This document shows, in pieces, positions 35,912 to 44,428 of a DNA stretch of 64,000 nt. A program made the translations under genes and the position numbers. The stretch covers positions 3,968,001 to 4,032,000 of the forward strand of contig NC_014829.1 of the NCBI RefSeq assembly GCF_000177235.2, given 5' to 3'. Position 1 is the stretch's first letter, and each line of letters starts with the position of its first letter. Under the pieces are notes generated by a model, which had not been told where the DNA came from, searched no databases, and worked only from the letters and a program-made list of their open reading frames with translations. Source of the DNA: Evansella cellulosilytica DSM 2522. GTDB lineage: Bacteria > Bacillota > Bacilli > Bacillales > Salisediminibacteriaceae.

Positions 35912-37333
35912 CTATCTCGCGTTCCTCTTTAGCTCATCAAAAAAGCTTTCATTCAATCTATATAGTAATGGGTAGCTTGATTGTATCCTCGTTACCGATT
36001 GGTACACTGCCCGTGTTCTTTCATAGGTTAATTCATCGATAATATCGTCGAAGTAATGCTTTCTTTCCTCTTCACTAACATCCGATAAATATAGTGCAAT
36101 TAATCGTTTCAATGCGTTTATCACTTGATGATCGTGCTTTAACTGTTCGTATTGTGATTGCTCTTCTAACGACCGATTTGCCAAACCTTGTATTTTTTCT
36201 AAAAATTCTTGGCGGCTCTCGTATAAGTGAGGGTATTTTATTAACACTCTTTTTAAGGATTTAATCGTTTCATGTGGATCAAACTTCGCGATGTACTCCA
36301 CATTTTCATACATGATCGATAGCGATTGTTCAAATTCCTCATCACTCATCTCATCCTTATGAAACGCTAGAAAAAATGGATGCTTTACTGGCTTCAGTAT
36401 TCTTTCGTCGTCCATCAAGTATTGAAATTCCTTGGACTTCACGTTATTTTCTTCATTACTTTCGTGCAGTGCTTGAATATATTCATTCTCTGGATCTAAT
36501 TCAATGGCCCTTTCTGTTAATCGCTTCGCCCAATCATAAAGCTTTACTTCATAAAGCTGGAAGGCAAGTCTTGCAAATTCATTCGCGACATAAGCAGACT
36601 CCTCTATATGTGCTGATATTAACGTCTCTACTCTAGCAAGGGATCTTTCAAGCTGCTCTGTATTCCGTTCAAAAATATCAACATGAATGAGCTTAAACAA
36701 ATAGTAAAAACGATGGAAGCCTTCATTTTCCTTTTCTTCAAGAGCACTTTCAATGGTGAATCTTGCTTTCTCGTAGTCATGATTATCGATATACAATTCT
36801 ACTAGCGAAAACACAATGTTGACATCATTCGGATCAAGATGGTGCGCAGTCTTAAAGCTATCGACTGCCTCATTTGTTTTCCCGAGTTTTTGTAAGCAGT
36901 GTGCATAATTACAACGGTACGATGCGTTTTCCGGATACTTTGTGACTAACTTTTCAAATTGAATGAGCCCCTTCTCTAAGTCTCCTTGCTGCACGAGCGT
37001 TAACGCAAGCTCGTTTCGATAAATATGTAAGGAAGGTTCAATCATCAATATTTTCTTATAAGCTAATGTTGCAGAATGTAGATCCTTTTTACTTAATGCA
37101 TGCTCAGCGTCCGCTTCTAATCTATTAATTTCTGGACCAAAAGTCCTCATCGTATCATACTTTTGTCGTGATGCTTCATTAATTAATATTTCGTATGCTC
37201 TACGTATATTTTTAAACTGTTCAGGGTGTTTTTCGTTTGAAAATTCCTTGATTTTCCGGTTATATGCGCGTTTAATCTCTAATTCTATAGCATCATTCGA
37301 TATTCCTAATACTTCATATGCATCCCCAAACAT
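35912..37333 (-). CDS. J-like/TPR protein lacking HPD, first gene of the Hsp70 operon
   Basis: 473 aa from ATG 37333 ([20 protein letters not shown]); AGAGGTGA lies eight bases upstream, and the GTG at 37345 is inside that ribosome site. Residues 1-62 resemble a J domain, ending in [12 protein letters not shown], but the HPD loop reads Phe-Ser-Asn ([12 protein letters not shown]). TPR repeats follow ([40 protein letters not shown]). No membrane segment. The loop 'NExHPxxFxxIRxAYEIL' is common to both J-like genes of the operon and recalls the atypical J domains of DjlB/DjlC that serve HscC in E. coli. Confidence 0.82.
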   Translation of the reverse strand: MFGDAYEVLGISNDAIELEIKRAYNRKIKEFSNEKHPEQFKNIRRAYEILINEASRQKYDTMRTFGPEINRLEADAEHALSKKDLHSATLAYKKILMIEPSLHIYRNELALTLVQQGDLEKGLIQFEKLVTKYPENASYRCNYAHCLQKLGKTNEAVDSFKTAHHLDPNDVNIVFSLVELYIDNHDYEKARFTIESALEEKENEGFHRFYYLFKLIHVDIFERNTEQLERSLARVETLISAHIEESAYVANEFARLAFQLYEVKLYDWAKRLTERAIELDPENEYIQALHESNEENNVKSKEFQYLMDDERILKPVKHPFFLAFHKDEMSDEEFEQSLSIMYENVEYIAKFDPHETIKSLKRVLIKYPHLYESRQEFLEKIQGLANRSLEEQSQYEQLKHDHQVINALKRLIALYLSDVSEEERKHYFDDIIDELTYERTRAVYQSVTRIQSSYPLLYRLNESFFDELKRNAR

Positions 37334-37370
37334 GTACGCTGTCACCTCTGCAAAAAACGTCTTATTATGT

Positions 37371-37384
37371 AGTATTATAATACT
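37371..37384. promoter_or_regulatory. 14-bp palindrome in the Hsp70-operon promoter region
   Basis: AGTATTATAATACT is perfectly self-complementary and contains TATAAT, a possible -10, about 40 bases before the first start codon. No good -35 is found at 16-18 bases. The palindrome could be an operator. No CIRCE, CtsR or convincing sigma-B sequence is seen. Confidence 0.4.
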
Positions 37385-37497
37385 TTTTAACTAGGAAGAT
37401 ATTACTTTTTTTAACTATTCCATCAGTTTCCAAAGTTATTTGCTATCTTTTGATTGTGTATAAGTAGAGCGAAATCGACGCTGATGGTTTTTTCTCC

Positions 37498-37544
37498 CTT
37501 TCACGAGGGCACGCTCGTTCTAACGAGAGATGAAAGCCACCTCC
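37498..37544 (+). ncRNA. Candidate structured RNA segment with anti-SD sequence
   Basis: CTTTCA (37498-37503) pairs with TGAAAG (37531-37536) around an inner hairpin CTCGT-TCTA-ACGAG (37514-37527). Directly after comes CCACCTCC (37537-37544), complementary to ribosome binding sites, with CCACCTC repeated at 37553-37559. The long hairpin at 37568-37617 follows on the same strand. It could be part of a small regulatory RNA from the plus strand. No promoter was identified, and it matches no family I can name. Confidence 0.25.
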
Positions 37545-37559
37545 TGATAATACCACCTC

Positions 37560-37617
37560 AAAAAAAAGAAGGCGGTCGTTTAATTGTGGCGTTCTCGCCC
37601 CAATTCCGACTACCTTC
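37560..37617 (-). terminator. Strong Rho-independent terminator, minus strand
   Basis: GAAGGTAGTCG (complement of 37607-37617) pairs with CGACCGCCTTC (complement of 37568-37578) with one mismatch, enclosing a second stem AATTGGGGCG/CGCCACAATT capped by AGAA. It is followed on the minus strand by TTTTTTTT (37560-37567). It is the only terminator for the minus-strand membrane-protein gene ending at 37917, so that transcript would run antisense across the Spo0E-like gene. Confidence 0.88.
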
Positions 37618-37732
37618 TTCTATAAAAGTTATGAACATTATTTGAAGTATGCCTAGCAATTATTTACACTTTACAGATATATAAATTAAAATAGTGTTGT
37701 CCATATATTGATCATGAAAGGAAAGGATAAGC

Positions 37733-37987
37733 ATGACGAGAGATGAGTTACATACGCAAATAAATGTTTTAAAATCTAAAATGATCTTCATAGGAAATGC
37801 GAAAGGGCTTAACCATCCTGAAACGATTAAATATAGCCAACAACTAGATGTGTATTTAAACTACTATGCAAATTTAGAAATGCATAACACAGTAAATAAC
37901 AAAAGTAAAAGTGCACTTATCCCTCTATTTCCTCAACGCCATTTCCATCTAGTTTTACGATTCTTTTATCGTCTGCATGGAAAGTAA
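37733..37987 (+). CDS. Spo0E-like sporulation phosphatase
   Basis: 84 aa. The first 50 residues match the Spo0E family: two helices with LKSKMIFIGNAKGLNHPETI and the SQQLD signature (S-x-x-L-D) required for dephosphorylating Spo0A~P. ATG 37733 has GGAAAGGAT upstream. The C-terminal 30 residues (NTVNNKSKSALIPLFPQRH...) are not family-like, and the last 71 bp overlap the converging membrane-protein gene. The family drains phosphate from the sporulation phosphorelay, delaying sporulation. A second member lies at 38652-38819. Confidence 0.85.
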   Translation: MTRDELHTQINVLKSKMIFIGNAKGLNHPETIKYSQQLDVYLNYYANLEMHNTVNNKSKSALIPLFPQRHFHLVLRFFYRLHGK

Positions 37988-38501
37988 CAATATAATAATT
38001 TCTTACGTTAGTAGCTTTTACTGATTCCGGCTTTGCCCCGTACTTAGCTTTATAGTAGCTTAGTATATTTACTACTAACTTAAAAGGCACTTCTTTTGTC
38101 TCATCTAATTGGATGTCGCTCAAATTTACTATTTCTGTAGTGAGATTTGTTTCATTTCTGTTTTCACTTTCAACCATGCTTCTATTGGAATGCTGAGCAC
38201 CTTTCCAAACATGATCACGAACCTGTCCTTGATTTTCTTGGGCATTTATCTTCTCTAATTCTTTCAAAATTTTATTGTTAACGATGTTTGTTGTATTTGT
38301 TTGGTCAACGATCATCGAAAGAAATTCTATGATGTAAGCAACACCGATTAACAGTAAGCCGATCGTTACACTCGATATAACTAACATGATAAAAAATGAA
38401 AATGTGATTCCTTGAAAACCAATAAAGATTGAAACCAATACACCAATGATCATTTCAGCAATACCGATGATTCTTAATATGTTTGCTACGTAGTATTCCA
38501 T
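37917..38501 (-). CDS. Membrane protein of unknown function
   Basis: 194 aa, no family recognised. Two hydrophobic helices (about 8-30 and 33-62: IIGIAEMIIGVLVSIFIGF, FFIMLVISSVTIGLLLIGVA) are followed by a hydrophilic tail with a small alpha/beta-looking end (NVRNYYIVTFHADDKRIVKL). The tail would face the cytoplasm if both termini are inside. Start ATG 38501 has GAGGAAAC upstream. Its 3' end overlaps the opposite-strand Spo0E-like gene by 71 bp. The two flanking Spo0E-like genes hint at a developmental role, but nothing in the sequence proves it. Confidence 0.7.
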   Translation of the reverse strand: MEYYVANILRIIGIAEMIIGVLVSIFIGFQGITFSFFIMLVISSVTIGLLLIGVAYIIEFLSMIVDQTNTTNIVNNKILKELEKINAQENQGQVRDHVWKGAQHSNRSMVESENRNETNLTTEIVNLSDIQLDETKEVPFKLVVNILSYYKAKYGAKPESVKATNVRNYYIVTFHADDKRIVKLDGNGVEEIEG

Positions 38502-38651
38502 ATGTTTCCTCCTCGCTGTTTATCATATTGCCTAATTCGTACCTTTAAGAGAACGATAAACACCCTCTATTTATTACGATGTACCTTGAACACAAGCAAA
38601 GGCAATAGATTGTAATATTTCCAACATATCACTAAAGGAGAAGAAACTCTA

Positions 38652-38819
38652 TTATTTTTTTTCGCCATACTGCTTTAAAAACTTAGCAATTAAGCTATCT
38701 AGCTCTATACTATTCGTTACTGTTTTTCTATGATTCAAACCGTATTCATTCCCATTTTCTATCATTTCTTTTCTCTTATCTTCAATTTTAGTTTTAAGAC
38801 TTTCTCTACTCTCTGCCAT
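38652..38819 (-). CDS. Spo0E-like sporulation phosphatase
   Basis: 55 aa from ATG 38819 (MAESRESLKTKIEDKRKEMI), with GAGGAAGGA upstream; the frame is open to 38864 without a ribosome site. It is the typical two-helix Spo0E fold: KIEDKRKEMIENGNEYGLNH followed by SIELDSLIAKFL, including the S-x-x-L-D signature. Expected role is dephosphorylation of Spo0A~P. It is upstream of the membrane-protein gene on the same strand, 150 bp apart. Confidence 0.85.
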   Translation of the reverse strand: MAESRESLKTKIEDKRKEMIENGNEYGLNHRKTVTNSIELDSLIAKFLKQYGEKK

Positions 38820-39401
38820 ATTCCTTCCTCTTCTTATCACAATTATTTTATCTAATATGACCAAATATTTATTGTTATGAGTAACATTAATAAGACTTTA
38901 AAGAAAGGGCTAATCTCCCTAAGAAGTTACCGTTATTTTATCTCCCAGCAGTTTCTATCATTTTTCCCAGTACACCATATTGTTTTATAAGCGTTTGTTC
39001 TTTACGTAATAATACATGTTAATTTATACTACAGCACACCTCATAGCAAAACAATATTATATTTTCCAAACAAATGAGAAACAATATATAGAAATAGTAT
39101 TTTTACACCGTCATCATCTATTTAGACCTCTGTGTGATTATGCAATTTTTGTATTATGTAATATACTTTTTAAATGTATTAAAAATGATGAAAACATAGA
39201 TTAATACACATAATGACCTTAGTAGGCTAATGACTTTAATGAAAAAAGGAGACTGACATTAATCCTATAGGGGAAAAACAATATGAATTAAAGTTTTTAT
39301 TTTCTAAATATTTTCCTTAATTAATTCACCACCGTTTGCCAGCATGTATTGACAATTATTCTCCGTTATTTGCCACACGCTATATATGCTTTTTTATTCA
39401 T
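38820..39401. other. AT-rich intergenic interval
   Basis: About 580 bp without a supportable gene. A 62-codon plus-strand frame (39016-39204) has no ribosome site and an unconvincing composition. Minus-strand promoter elements for the Spo0E-like gene should lie near 38820-38900, but no clear hexamers were chosen. Confidence 0.5.
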
Positions 39402-39445
39402 AAAAACTCCTAATGATCCATCAATGTCATGAATCCATTAGGAGT
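39402..39445 (-). terminator. Rho-independent terminator of the UDP-glucose dehydrogenase gene
   Basis: ACTCCTAATG (39406-39415) and CATTAGGAGT (39436-39445) form a perfect 10-bp stem, extended by further pairing (GATCC/GGATTC). TTTTTA follows on the minus strand. It starts 8 bases after the stop codon. Confidence 0.88.
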
Positions 39446-39452
39446 TTCCTAT

Positions 39453-40619
39453 TTAATCCCTTTGATATAAATCCCTCGTATACACCTTTTCCTTCACATC
39501 AGCTATTTCTGCGTCCAGGCGGTTTGATACGATAATATCAGAAACTTGTTTAAATTCTTCTAAACTTTTGATTACTTTATAATCATTGAAAGTCTCTTCG
39601 TGAAGACCAGGCTCATATATGACTAGCTCGATATTTTTAGCTTTGAGTCTCTCCATAATACCTTGAATTGCGGATGCTCTAAAATTGTCTGACCCTGTTT
39701 TCATTGTCAAACGGTAAATACCTACTACTTTCGGATTACTAGCAATGATCTGTGCGGCAATATGATCCATTCTTGTACTGTTTGCATCAACAATACCATT
39801 AATAATGTTATTTGGAATGCCTTCATAATTCGCTCTTAATTGCTTCGTATCTTTAGGAAGACAATAACCACCATAACCGAAGGAAGGGTTATTGTAATGA
39901 TCTCCAATACGTGGATCTAATCCAACACCTTCAATAATTTGCTTTGCATTTAGACCCTTCATTTCCGCGTAAGTATCAAGTTCATTAAAATAAGCTACTC
40001 GAAGAGCTAGATAAGTATTAGAAAATAGCTTCACTGCTTCAGCTTCTGTAGAATCAGTAAATAACATGCGTACATCTTTTTTAATCGCACCTTGTAATAA
40101 TAGGTTGGCGAATGTTTTTGCACGATCTGATTGTTCACCTACTATAATTCTTGACGGATATAAGTTGTCATACAATGCTTTGCCTTCACGTAAAAATTCT
40201 GGTGAAAACATAATATTGTCTGTATTATACTTTTCTTTTACATCTTTCGTATAACCGACCGGAATCGTAGACTTGATCACCATTACCGTATTAGGGTTTA
40301 CTTCTAATACTGTCTCTATAACACTCTCCACAGACTTTGTATTGAAATAATTCGTTTCTGGATCATAGTCTGTTGGGGTCGCAATGATAACGAAGTCCGC
40401 ATTCTCATATGCTTTATATTTATCAGTAGTAGCAACAAGATTTAATTCCTTCGTCGCTAAAAATTCTTCAATTTCCTTATCTGCGATCGGTGATTGCTTA
40501 CGGTTTACCATATCGACTTTCTCTTCCACTATATCAACTGCAACTACTTCATTATGTTGTGCCAATAACACTGCATTCGATAATCCAACATACCCTGTTC
40601 CCGCAACTGCTATTTTCAT
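39453..40619 (-). CDS. ugd: UDP-glucose 6-dehydrogenase
   Basis: 388 aa, matching the shorter E. coli-type Ugd. It oxidises UDP-glucose twice to UDP-glucuronate for surface polysaccharides. N-terminal [20 protein letters not shown] is the NAD site; [11 protein letters not shown] and [20 protein letters not shown] are family segments; the catalytic Cys is in [17 protein letters not shown] near residue 255. ATG 40619 fits the family start better than an ATG at 40637. The single gene has its own terminator. Function fits the rhamnose/galactose genes at the window start but they are 37 kb apart. Confidence 0.94.
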   Translation of the reverse strand: MKIAVAGTGYVGLSNAVLLAQHNEVVAVDIVEEKVDMVNRKQSPIADKEIEEFLATKELNLVATTDKYKAYENADFVIIATPTDYDPETNYFNTKSVESVIETVLEVNPNTVMVIKSTIPVGYTKDVKEKYNTDNIMFSPEFLREGKALYDNLYPSRIIVGEQSDRAKTFANLLLQGAIKKDVRMLFTDSTEAEAVKLFSNTYLALRVAYFNELDTYAEMKGLNAKQIIEGVGLDPRIGDHYNNPSFGYGGYCLPKDTKQLRANYEGIPNNIINGIVDANSTRMDHIAAQIIASNPKVVGIYRLTMKTGSDNFRASAIQGIMERLKAKNIELVIYEPGLHEETFNDYKVIKSLEEFKQVSDIIVSNRLDAEIADVKEKVYTRDLYQRD

Positions 40620-40868
40620 TGTAAAATACAACCTCATTTCTTTTTCTACATTCTTCTTTATTTTACACGAGTAATATCCAAATTATAGCATAAAATTCAT
40701 TCTATATAGCTGACAGTCTATTTTTCTAACCGAAGAATATTATAAAATAAATTGTCTTGTTTTAGGTAAGTTATTTATAGATGTAACATTTTTATCACAT
40801 TGGCGAATTTAGGAATAAGCTTCCGAACTGTTACCACAGAGATGAGGTACTCCGCCAGGGTGTTTCAT

Positions 40869-41303
40869 CTAATTGTTAACTCCCTTTTTTAGCATTCTTA
40901 AAAAAGCTTCAAATGATTGCTCAACAATGACTAATCGATTCTTTTCATGCTCCCACAATACTATAGTTGGCTCCATATAGGAAATGTTACGATAATCAAA
41001 GCATAGGTAATTACCGAACGGATCATTCGCAAACGGAATGACTTTTTGTGGTAGTTCTAACCAGCTAACAACATCCTTCACACCGCCTTTTACCGGGTAG
41101 ACATTCAAAAATGATTTCACTACACGCTCTTCCTGTTGTATATAATACTTATTTGGTTTTGGACGTCCTCCATTATAAAGCTTCATTAATATACGATACG
41201 TACTCGGTAAAAGAATGTCGAATTCATTTTCTAAATTATTTAAGCTTTTTTCCGTAGCAGGATTTTTTACAAAACGCCACTCTAGCTTCGTATTACCTTC
41301 CAT
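40869..41303 (-). CDS. SMI1/KNR4 (SUKH) family immunity protein
   Basis: 144 aa from ATG 41303 (MEGNTKLEWRFVKNPATEKS), preceded by GGGGAGGGGG. SUKH fold signs: an N-terminal helix (LNNLENEFDILLPSTYRILM with the usual 'LP..Y'), LYNGGRP, VIPFANDPFGNYLCFDYRN, and VLWEHEKN. Such proteins neutralise nuclease toxins in polymorphic toxin systems. It overlaps the end of the HNH-type toxin gene by 11 bp, the expected immunity position. Confidence 0.85.
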   Translation of the reverse strand: MEGNTKLEWRFVKNPATEKSLNNLENEFDILLPSTYRILMKLYNGGRPKPNKYYIQQEERVVKSFLNVYPVKGGVKDVVSWLELPQKVIPFANDPFGNYLCFDYRNISYMEPTIVLWEHEKNRLVIVEQSFEAFLRMLKKGVNN

Positions 41304-42285
41304 CGGTTCCCCCTCCCCACACAGACCGGCCGCCACTATGTCCTGTTTTCGCGTGAATTTCTTCATCAACAAGCTCTAGTTTTCCAAGGTCCTCATGGTG
41401 ATGCCATGTATAGCCATCTGGTGTTTCACCAGCATAAATTTGTTCTAATTGATCGATTGAAAATTGTGCAGCAATCGTCTCGTTTTCACTAACCATATCG
41501 ATAAGCTCTCCGTTTGCATAGGAAAAATGCAAGTAATCGCTGCTTCCATACAGCTCCTCTGGCAGTACAACTTCGGCAACAGCGTCGAACACTGGAAATA
41601 CGCCAACTACCTCTGTCCCATCCTCTAGCGCAATCGCTTGTGCTTCAAATGGGACACCGGTTTCGGGATGAAGCTGCCCTGCGAGACTACTGTTATGTGT
41701 GTTAATAAAGGTGCCTTCCTCCGCCATTGCAATATTGCCGCCATCCACGAGATCAATAACAGTAAAAGCAATGCCACCAATAATAACCACTTTAGCGACA
41801 CCACTTGCTCCGATTTTCACTCGTTCATAATCCTTGCTATATAAGCCCTTTACAATTTGGGCACTATTTTGGAGCGTATAAATGGCCGTTTTTCCAATAC
41901 CGACAACTGTCCGTCCTGTTGCATGACCTATTTCTCCAAATCCTTCCCATACAACTGAACCGTCCCAACGAATCAACCCCTCTGTCGTTTTCCATGCTCC
42001 TTGCCCAAGTTGGCCGGCAACACCACCTGTGAAACGGGACGATTTATGAATGCCTTCACCTAATTCCATGAAAAACTTATTATGAAATCGTTGACCAACC
42101 TTTTCTAACGGCTTTCCTAACAAGAAGCCAGCTGCATTACCTACACTCTCTCCTGTCGTATGTACGAGGCCCTTTCCTGTCGTTTCCTTAAGGACTCTAT
42201 CCTTTTCATGGAGTTTTTTCGCACCATCAATTACTTTTTCCCCAAGCTTTTTTGTCTCCTTCTTAACCCGGTCTTGAAAACTCAT
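41293..42285 (-). CDS. HNH/WHH-type nuclease toxin
   Basis: 330 aa. The last 110 residues carry the toxin-nuclease pattern: TPDGYTWHHHEDLGKLELVD then EEIHAKTGHSGGRSVWGGG, the W-H-H...L-V-...-I-H...H-x-G-G arrangement of HNH/Endonuclease-VII toxins. The N-terminal 170 residues are Gly-rich amphipathic helices with a hydrophobic stretch (VAKVVIIGGIAFTVIDLVDG), possibly for delivery or membrane passage. There is no LXG domain, RHS repeat or signal peptide, so the export route is unknown. The SUKH immunity gene directly follows. ATG 42285 has GGAGAACG upstream. Confidence 0.8.
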   Translation of the reverse strand: MSFQDRVKKETKKLGEKVIDGAKKLHEKDRVLKETTGKGLVHTTGESVGNAAGFLLGKPLEKVGQRFHNKFFMELGEGIHKSSRFTGGVAGQLGQGAWKTTEGLIRWDGSVVWEGFGEIGHATGRTVVGIGKTAIYTLQNSAQIVKGLYSKDYERVKIGASGVAKVVIIGGIAFTVIDLVDGGNIAMAEEGTFINTHNSSLAGQLHPETGVPFEAQAIALEDGTEVVGVFPVFDAVAEVVLPEELYGSSDYLHFSYANGELIDMVSENETIAAQFSIDQLEQIYAGETPDGYTWHHHEDLGKLELVDEEIHAKTGHSGGRSVWGGGTDGR

Positions 42286-42477
42286 CTTTCGTTCTCCTTA
42301 TGAAGGGATTTTAACTTCATTGTGCAGTATTTTTTCGAGGTTGTGAAGAATTATTTGCTGCGTTTCGGATGATTTCAACTAAGTTGCGCATGACTTCACT
42401 GAGTTACATGAATTTTACCATAATTTGTATAAAATATAAGTCCAGTTTTATAAGTAAAATAGTGTCCGATTGACTAG

Positions 42478-42525
42478 TAAAAGGGATACTCAATAGGTAA
42501 AATCAACCTTTTGAGTATCCCTTTT
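42478..42525. terminator. Hairpin ending the YeiH-small protein unit
   Basis: AAGGGATACTCAATAGGT (42481-42498) pairs with ACCTTTTGAGTATCCCTT (42506-42523) with one mismatch. It begins a few bases after the small-protein stop on the minus strand and ends in a short TTTT. Confidence 0.8.
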
Positions 42526-42529
42526 AGAG

Positions 42530-42694
42530 CTAATCATTTTTTCCATTTATTTTATAGTAGGATTCATTAATTTCTGGTACGTTCATCCACCATATATCAC
42601 CAGCGCCTGGTTCGTTCGTATCTGGATTAGGGAGTAATAAGACGAGACTTATTATGCCCAAAATGGCAACGAGAAAGATAATTTTTTTCTTCAA
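42530..42694 (-). CDS. Small single-span membrane protein (54 aa)
   Basis: TTG start at 42694 behind AGGAGAGAGGAG, 54 codons to a TAG at 42530. The product begins MKKKIIFLVAILGIISLVLL, one hydrophobic helix or uncleaved signal, then a Pro/Asn/Trp-rich tail (NPDTNEPGAGDIWWMNVPEI). It is 17 bp downstream of the YeiH gene and upstream of the shared terminator, so it is co-expressed. No family was recognised; it may assist or regulate the transporter. Confidence 0.65.
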   Translation of the reverse strand: MKKKIIFLVAILGIISLVLLLPNPDTNEPGAGDIWWMNVPEINESYYKINGKND

Positions 42695-42711
42695 ACTAGT
42701 GCTCCTCTCTC

Positions 42712-44058
42712 CTAGAAAGGTAAAGTGAAGAATACGCCGCTAAAGAACACATATGCAGCAATTAAAGTTAAAATGATATTGAGTAATTGACCTACAATAT
42801 ATAAAACGATTGGTTTACCACCACGGACACCTTTAGCTAACTCTTTAAAATTGGATTCTAATCCAATACTTACAAAGGCAAGTGTGAAAAATAGATTGCG
42901 ATAACTATCAACTACTGAGCCTGATGCGTCTACTGTTTGTTGTGGTAGTAAAAATGAGAAAATTAAAGATGCTGCAATAAATCCAATAATGAATTTAGGC
43001 ATACGCGTCCAAATTTCCTTCGCCTTCACTTTCTTTTTTTCCGTGCCTTGCCCATTCGCTGCATTTTGACGTGAAACGAAAAAGATCGCTATAGCTACCG
43101 CTACAAAACCTATTAATATATTTTGTACCATCTTGATGACGGAGGCTACTTCCATTGCATTGTCACCTAGCATTGATCCAGCTGCAACGACAGCACCTGT
43201 TGCATCAATAGTTCCCCCGAGCCATGCCCCACCAACTATCGGATCAATTCCCAATAGTGAAACGAGTGCAGGCATACCAAGCATCATGAGAATCGTAAAA
43301 ATCAGTGTTATAGAGATCGCTAGCGTGATCTCTTCCTTTTTTGCTTTTGCTGCTGTACCAGATGCAATTGCCGCTGATACACCACACACTGCCGTTGCAG
43401 AAGAGATCGTTACTGCTAACTCTCGTTGGTCGTTCATTTTTAAAACACGTTGTGAGAATATATACATGACAATGATAACAATTGGCGTCACAACCCAGGC
43501 TACGCCTATACCGAGCATGCCTAAAGCTAGCATTCTATCGAATAAAATAGAAGCACCTAATAATACAAGTCCTGTTTTAATATACAACTCCGTTTTTAAA
43601 ACACTTTTTAAGATTGCTGGTGTTTTGAAAACGTTACTAATAACTAGACCTATGACAAGTGCCCAGATGACATCGTTAAAGCCATAATGTCGAAAAGGGG
43701 CATACTGACCGATAACATAAGCGACTAGTGTAAGTAAAAATAGAATTGGAAACCCTATTAAAAACTGCTTTTGAAATTTCCCTTTTAAAAAGCTGACTGC
43801 AATTAAAAATACGATAAGTGCAATGACTCCTGTTAATATAATTCCAAACAAGTTTTCTCCTGGAATCGCGTTAAAAATACTTTCGCTACCTTCTGTTCCC
43901 CAGCGACTAGGCAGCGTCGCTCCAGGAAAAGAAATGAAAATGATTAAACTAATTAATCCAAAACCTAGCCAAACTGCCCACCAATCTTCTGTATTTAACG
44001 GGTGTTTCTTTACTGGCGGCTTCGCCTCTGATAAATTCACATCTTTTTCTTCTGCCAT
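42712..44058 (-). CDS. YeiH-family putative sulfate exporter
   Basis: 448 aa with about ten to eleven membrane helices. Family segments: LFGIILTGVIALIVFLIA, TGLVLLGASILFDRMLALGM, TAVCGVSAAIASGTAAKAKK, GGAWLGGTIDATGAVVAAGS and FVSIGLESNFKELAKG. YeiH proteins are called putative sulfate exporters; biochemical proof is limited. A long hydrophilic N-terminus (MAEEKDVNLSEAKPPVKKHP) is slightly unusual. It is 79 bp downstream of the YezD-like gene under a CymR-like promoter, which supports a sulfur role. Confidence 0.85.
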   Translation of the reverse strand: MAEEKDVNLSEAKPPVKKHPLNTEDWWAVWLGFGLISLIIFISFPGATLPSRWGTEGSESIFNAIPGENLFGIILTGVIALIVFLIAVSFLKGKFQKQFLIGFPILFLLTLVAYVIGQYAPFRHYGFNDVIWALVIGLVISNVFKTPAILKSVLKTELYIKTGLVLLGASILFDRMLALGMLGIGVAWVVTPIVIIVMYIFSQRVLKMNDQRELAVTISSATAVCGVSAAIASGTAAKAKKEEITLAISITLIFTILMMLGMPALVSLLGIDPIVGGAWLGGTIDATGAVVAAGSMLGDNAMEVASVIKMVQNILIGFVAVAIAIFFVSRQNAANGQGTEKKKVKAKEIWTRMPKFIIGFIAASLIFSFLLPQQTVDASGSVVDSYRNLFFTLAFVSIGLESNFKELAKGVRGGKPIVLYIVGQLLNIILTLIAAYVFFSGVFFTLPF

Positions 44059-44137
44059 TCTTTCCCCTCCGTACTCCTCTTCGATTCGTTATTATTTCTA
44101 CTAGTGATTATGAGAAGCCCTCGGTTATCCGCTAGAC

Positions 44138-44290
44138 TTACTTTTTCTTTTTCACATCAAAACGTTTTTTCTCTGTTGCATCAATTTGAGTTACTTCTCC
44201 GTTGTGGAGCGTTATCGTAATAGAACCAAAATCAATTTTTTCAATGAGTTTTTTTATTTCCTCTAAGTACTGTAATTCCTTTTCCCCCAC
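44138..44290 (-). CDS. YezD family (DUF2292) small protein
   Basis: 50 aa from a GTG at 44290 behind AGGAGTGA. EIKKLIEKIDFGSITITLHN then GEVTQIDATEKKRFD is the whole DUF2292/YezD pattern. These very small proteins are typically encoded next to sulfur-assimilation or sulfur-transport genes in Bacillus; their molecular function is unknown. Here it precedes the YeiH-type sulfate exporter and follows a strong sigma-A promoter. Confidence 0.85.
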   Translation of the reverse strand: MGEKELQYLEEIKKLIEKIDFGSITITLHNGEVTQIDATEKKRFDVKKKK

Positions 44291-44428
44291 ACTCAATCAC
44301 TCCTATTTACGATATGCCTAATATGTAATGATGACACAACACTATTTTAAGTTTATAAAACACATTTGTTAACTCGGAATTGATACTGCATTAGAGGACT
44401 GTTTCTATTTTTCTAACAATTACTTTTT

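Noticed and set aside
33406-37440. CIRCE or CtsR heat-shock operators for the Hsp70 operon
   Set aside because: No TTAGCACTC-N9-GAGTGCTAA nor tandem GGTCAAA repeats were seen upstream of the operon or within its gaps.
39016-39204. 62-codon plus-strand ORF
   Set aside because: AT-rich intergenic sequence, no Shine-Dalgarno and no family resemblance.
44291-44428. S-box (SAM) riboswitch in the yezD leader
   Set aside because: The leader is AT-rich without the conserved GAG/GGC core stems; only a promoter and CymR-like half-site were supportable.
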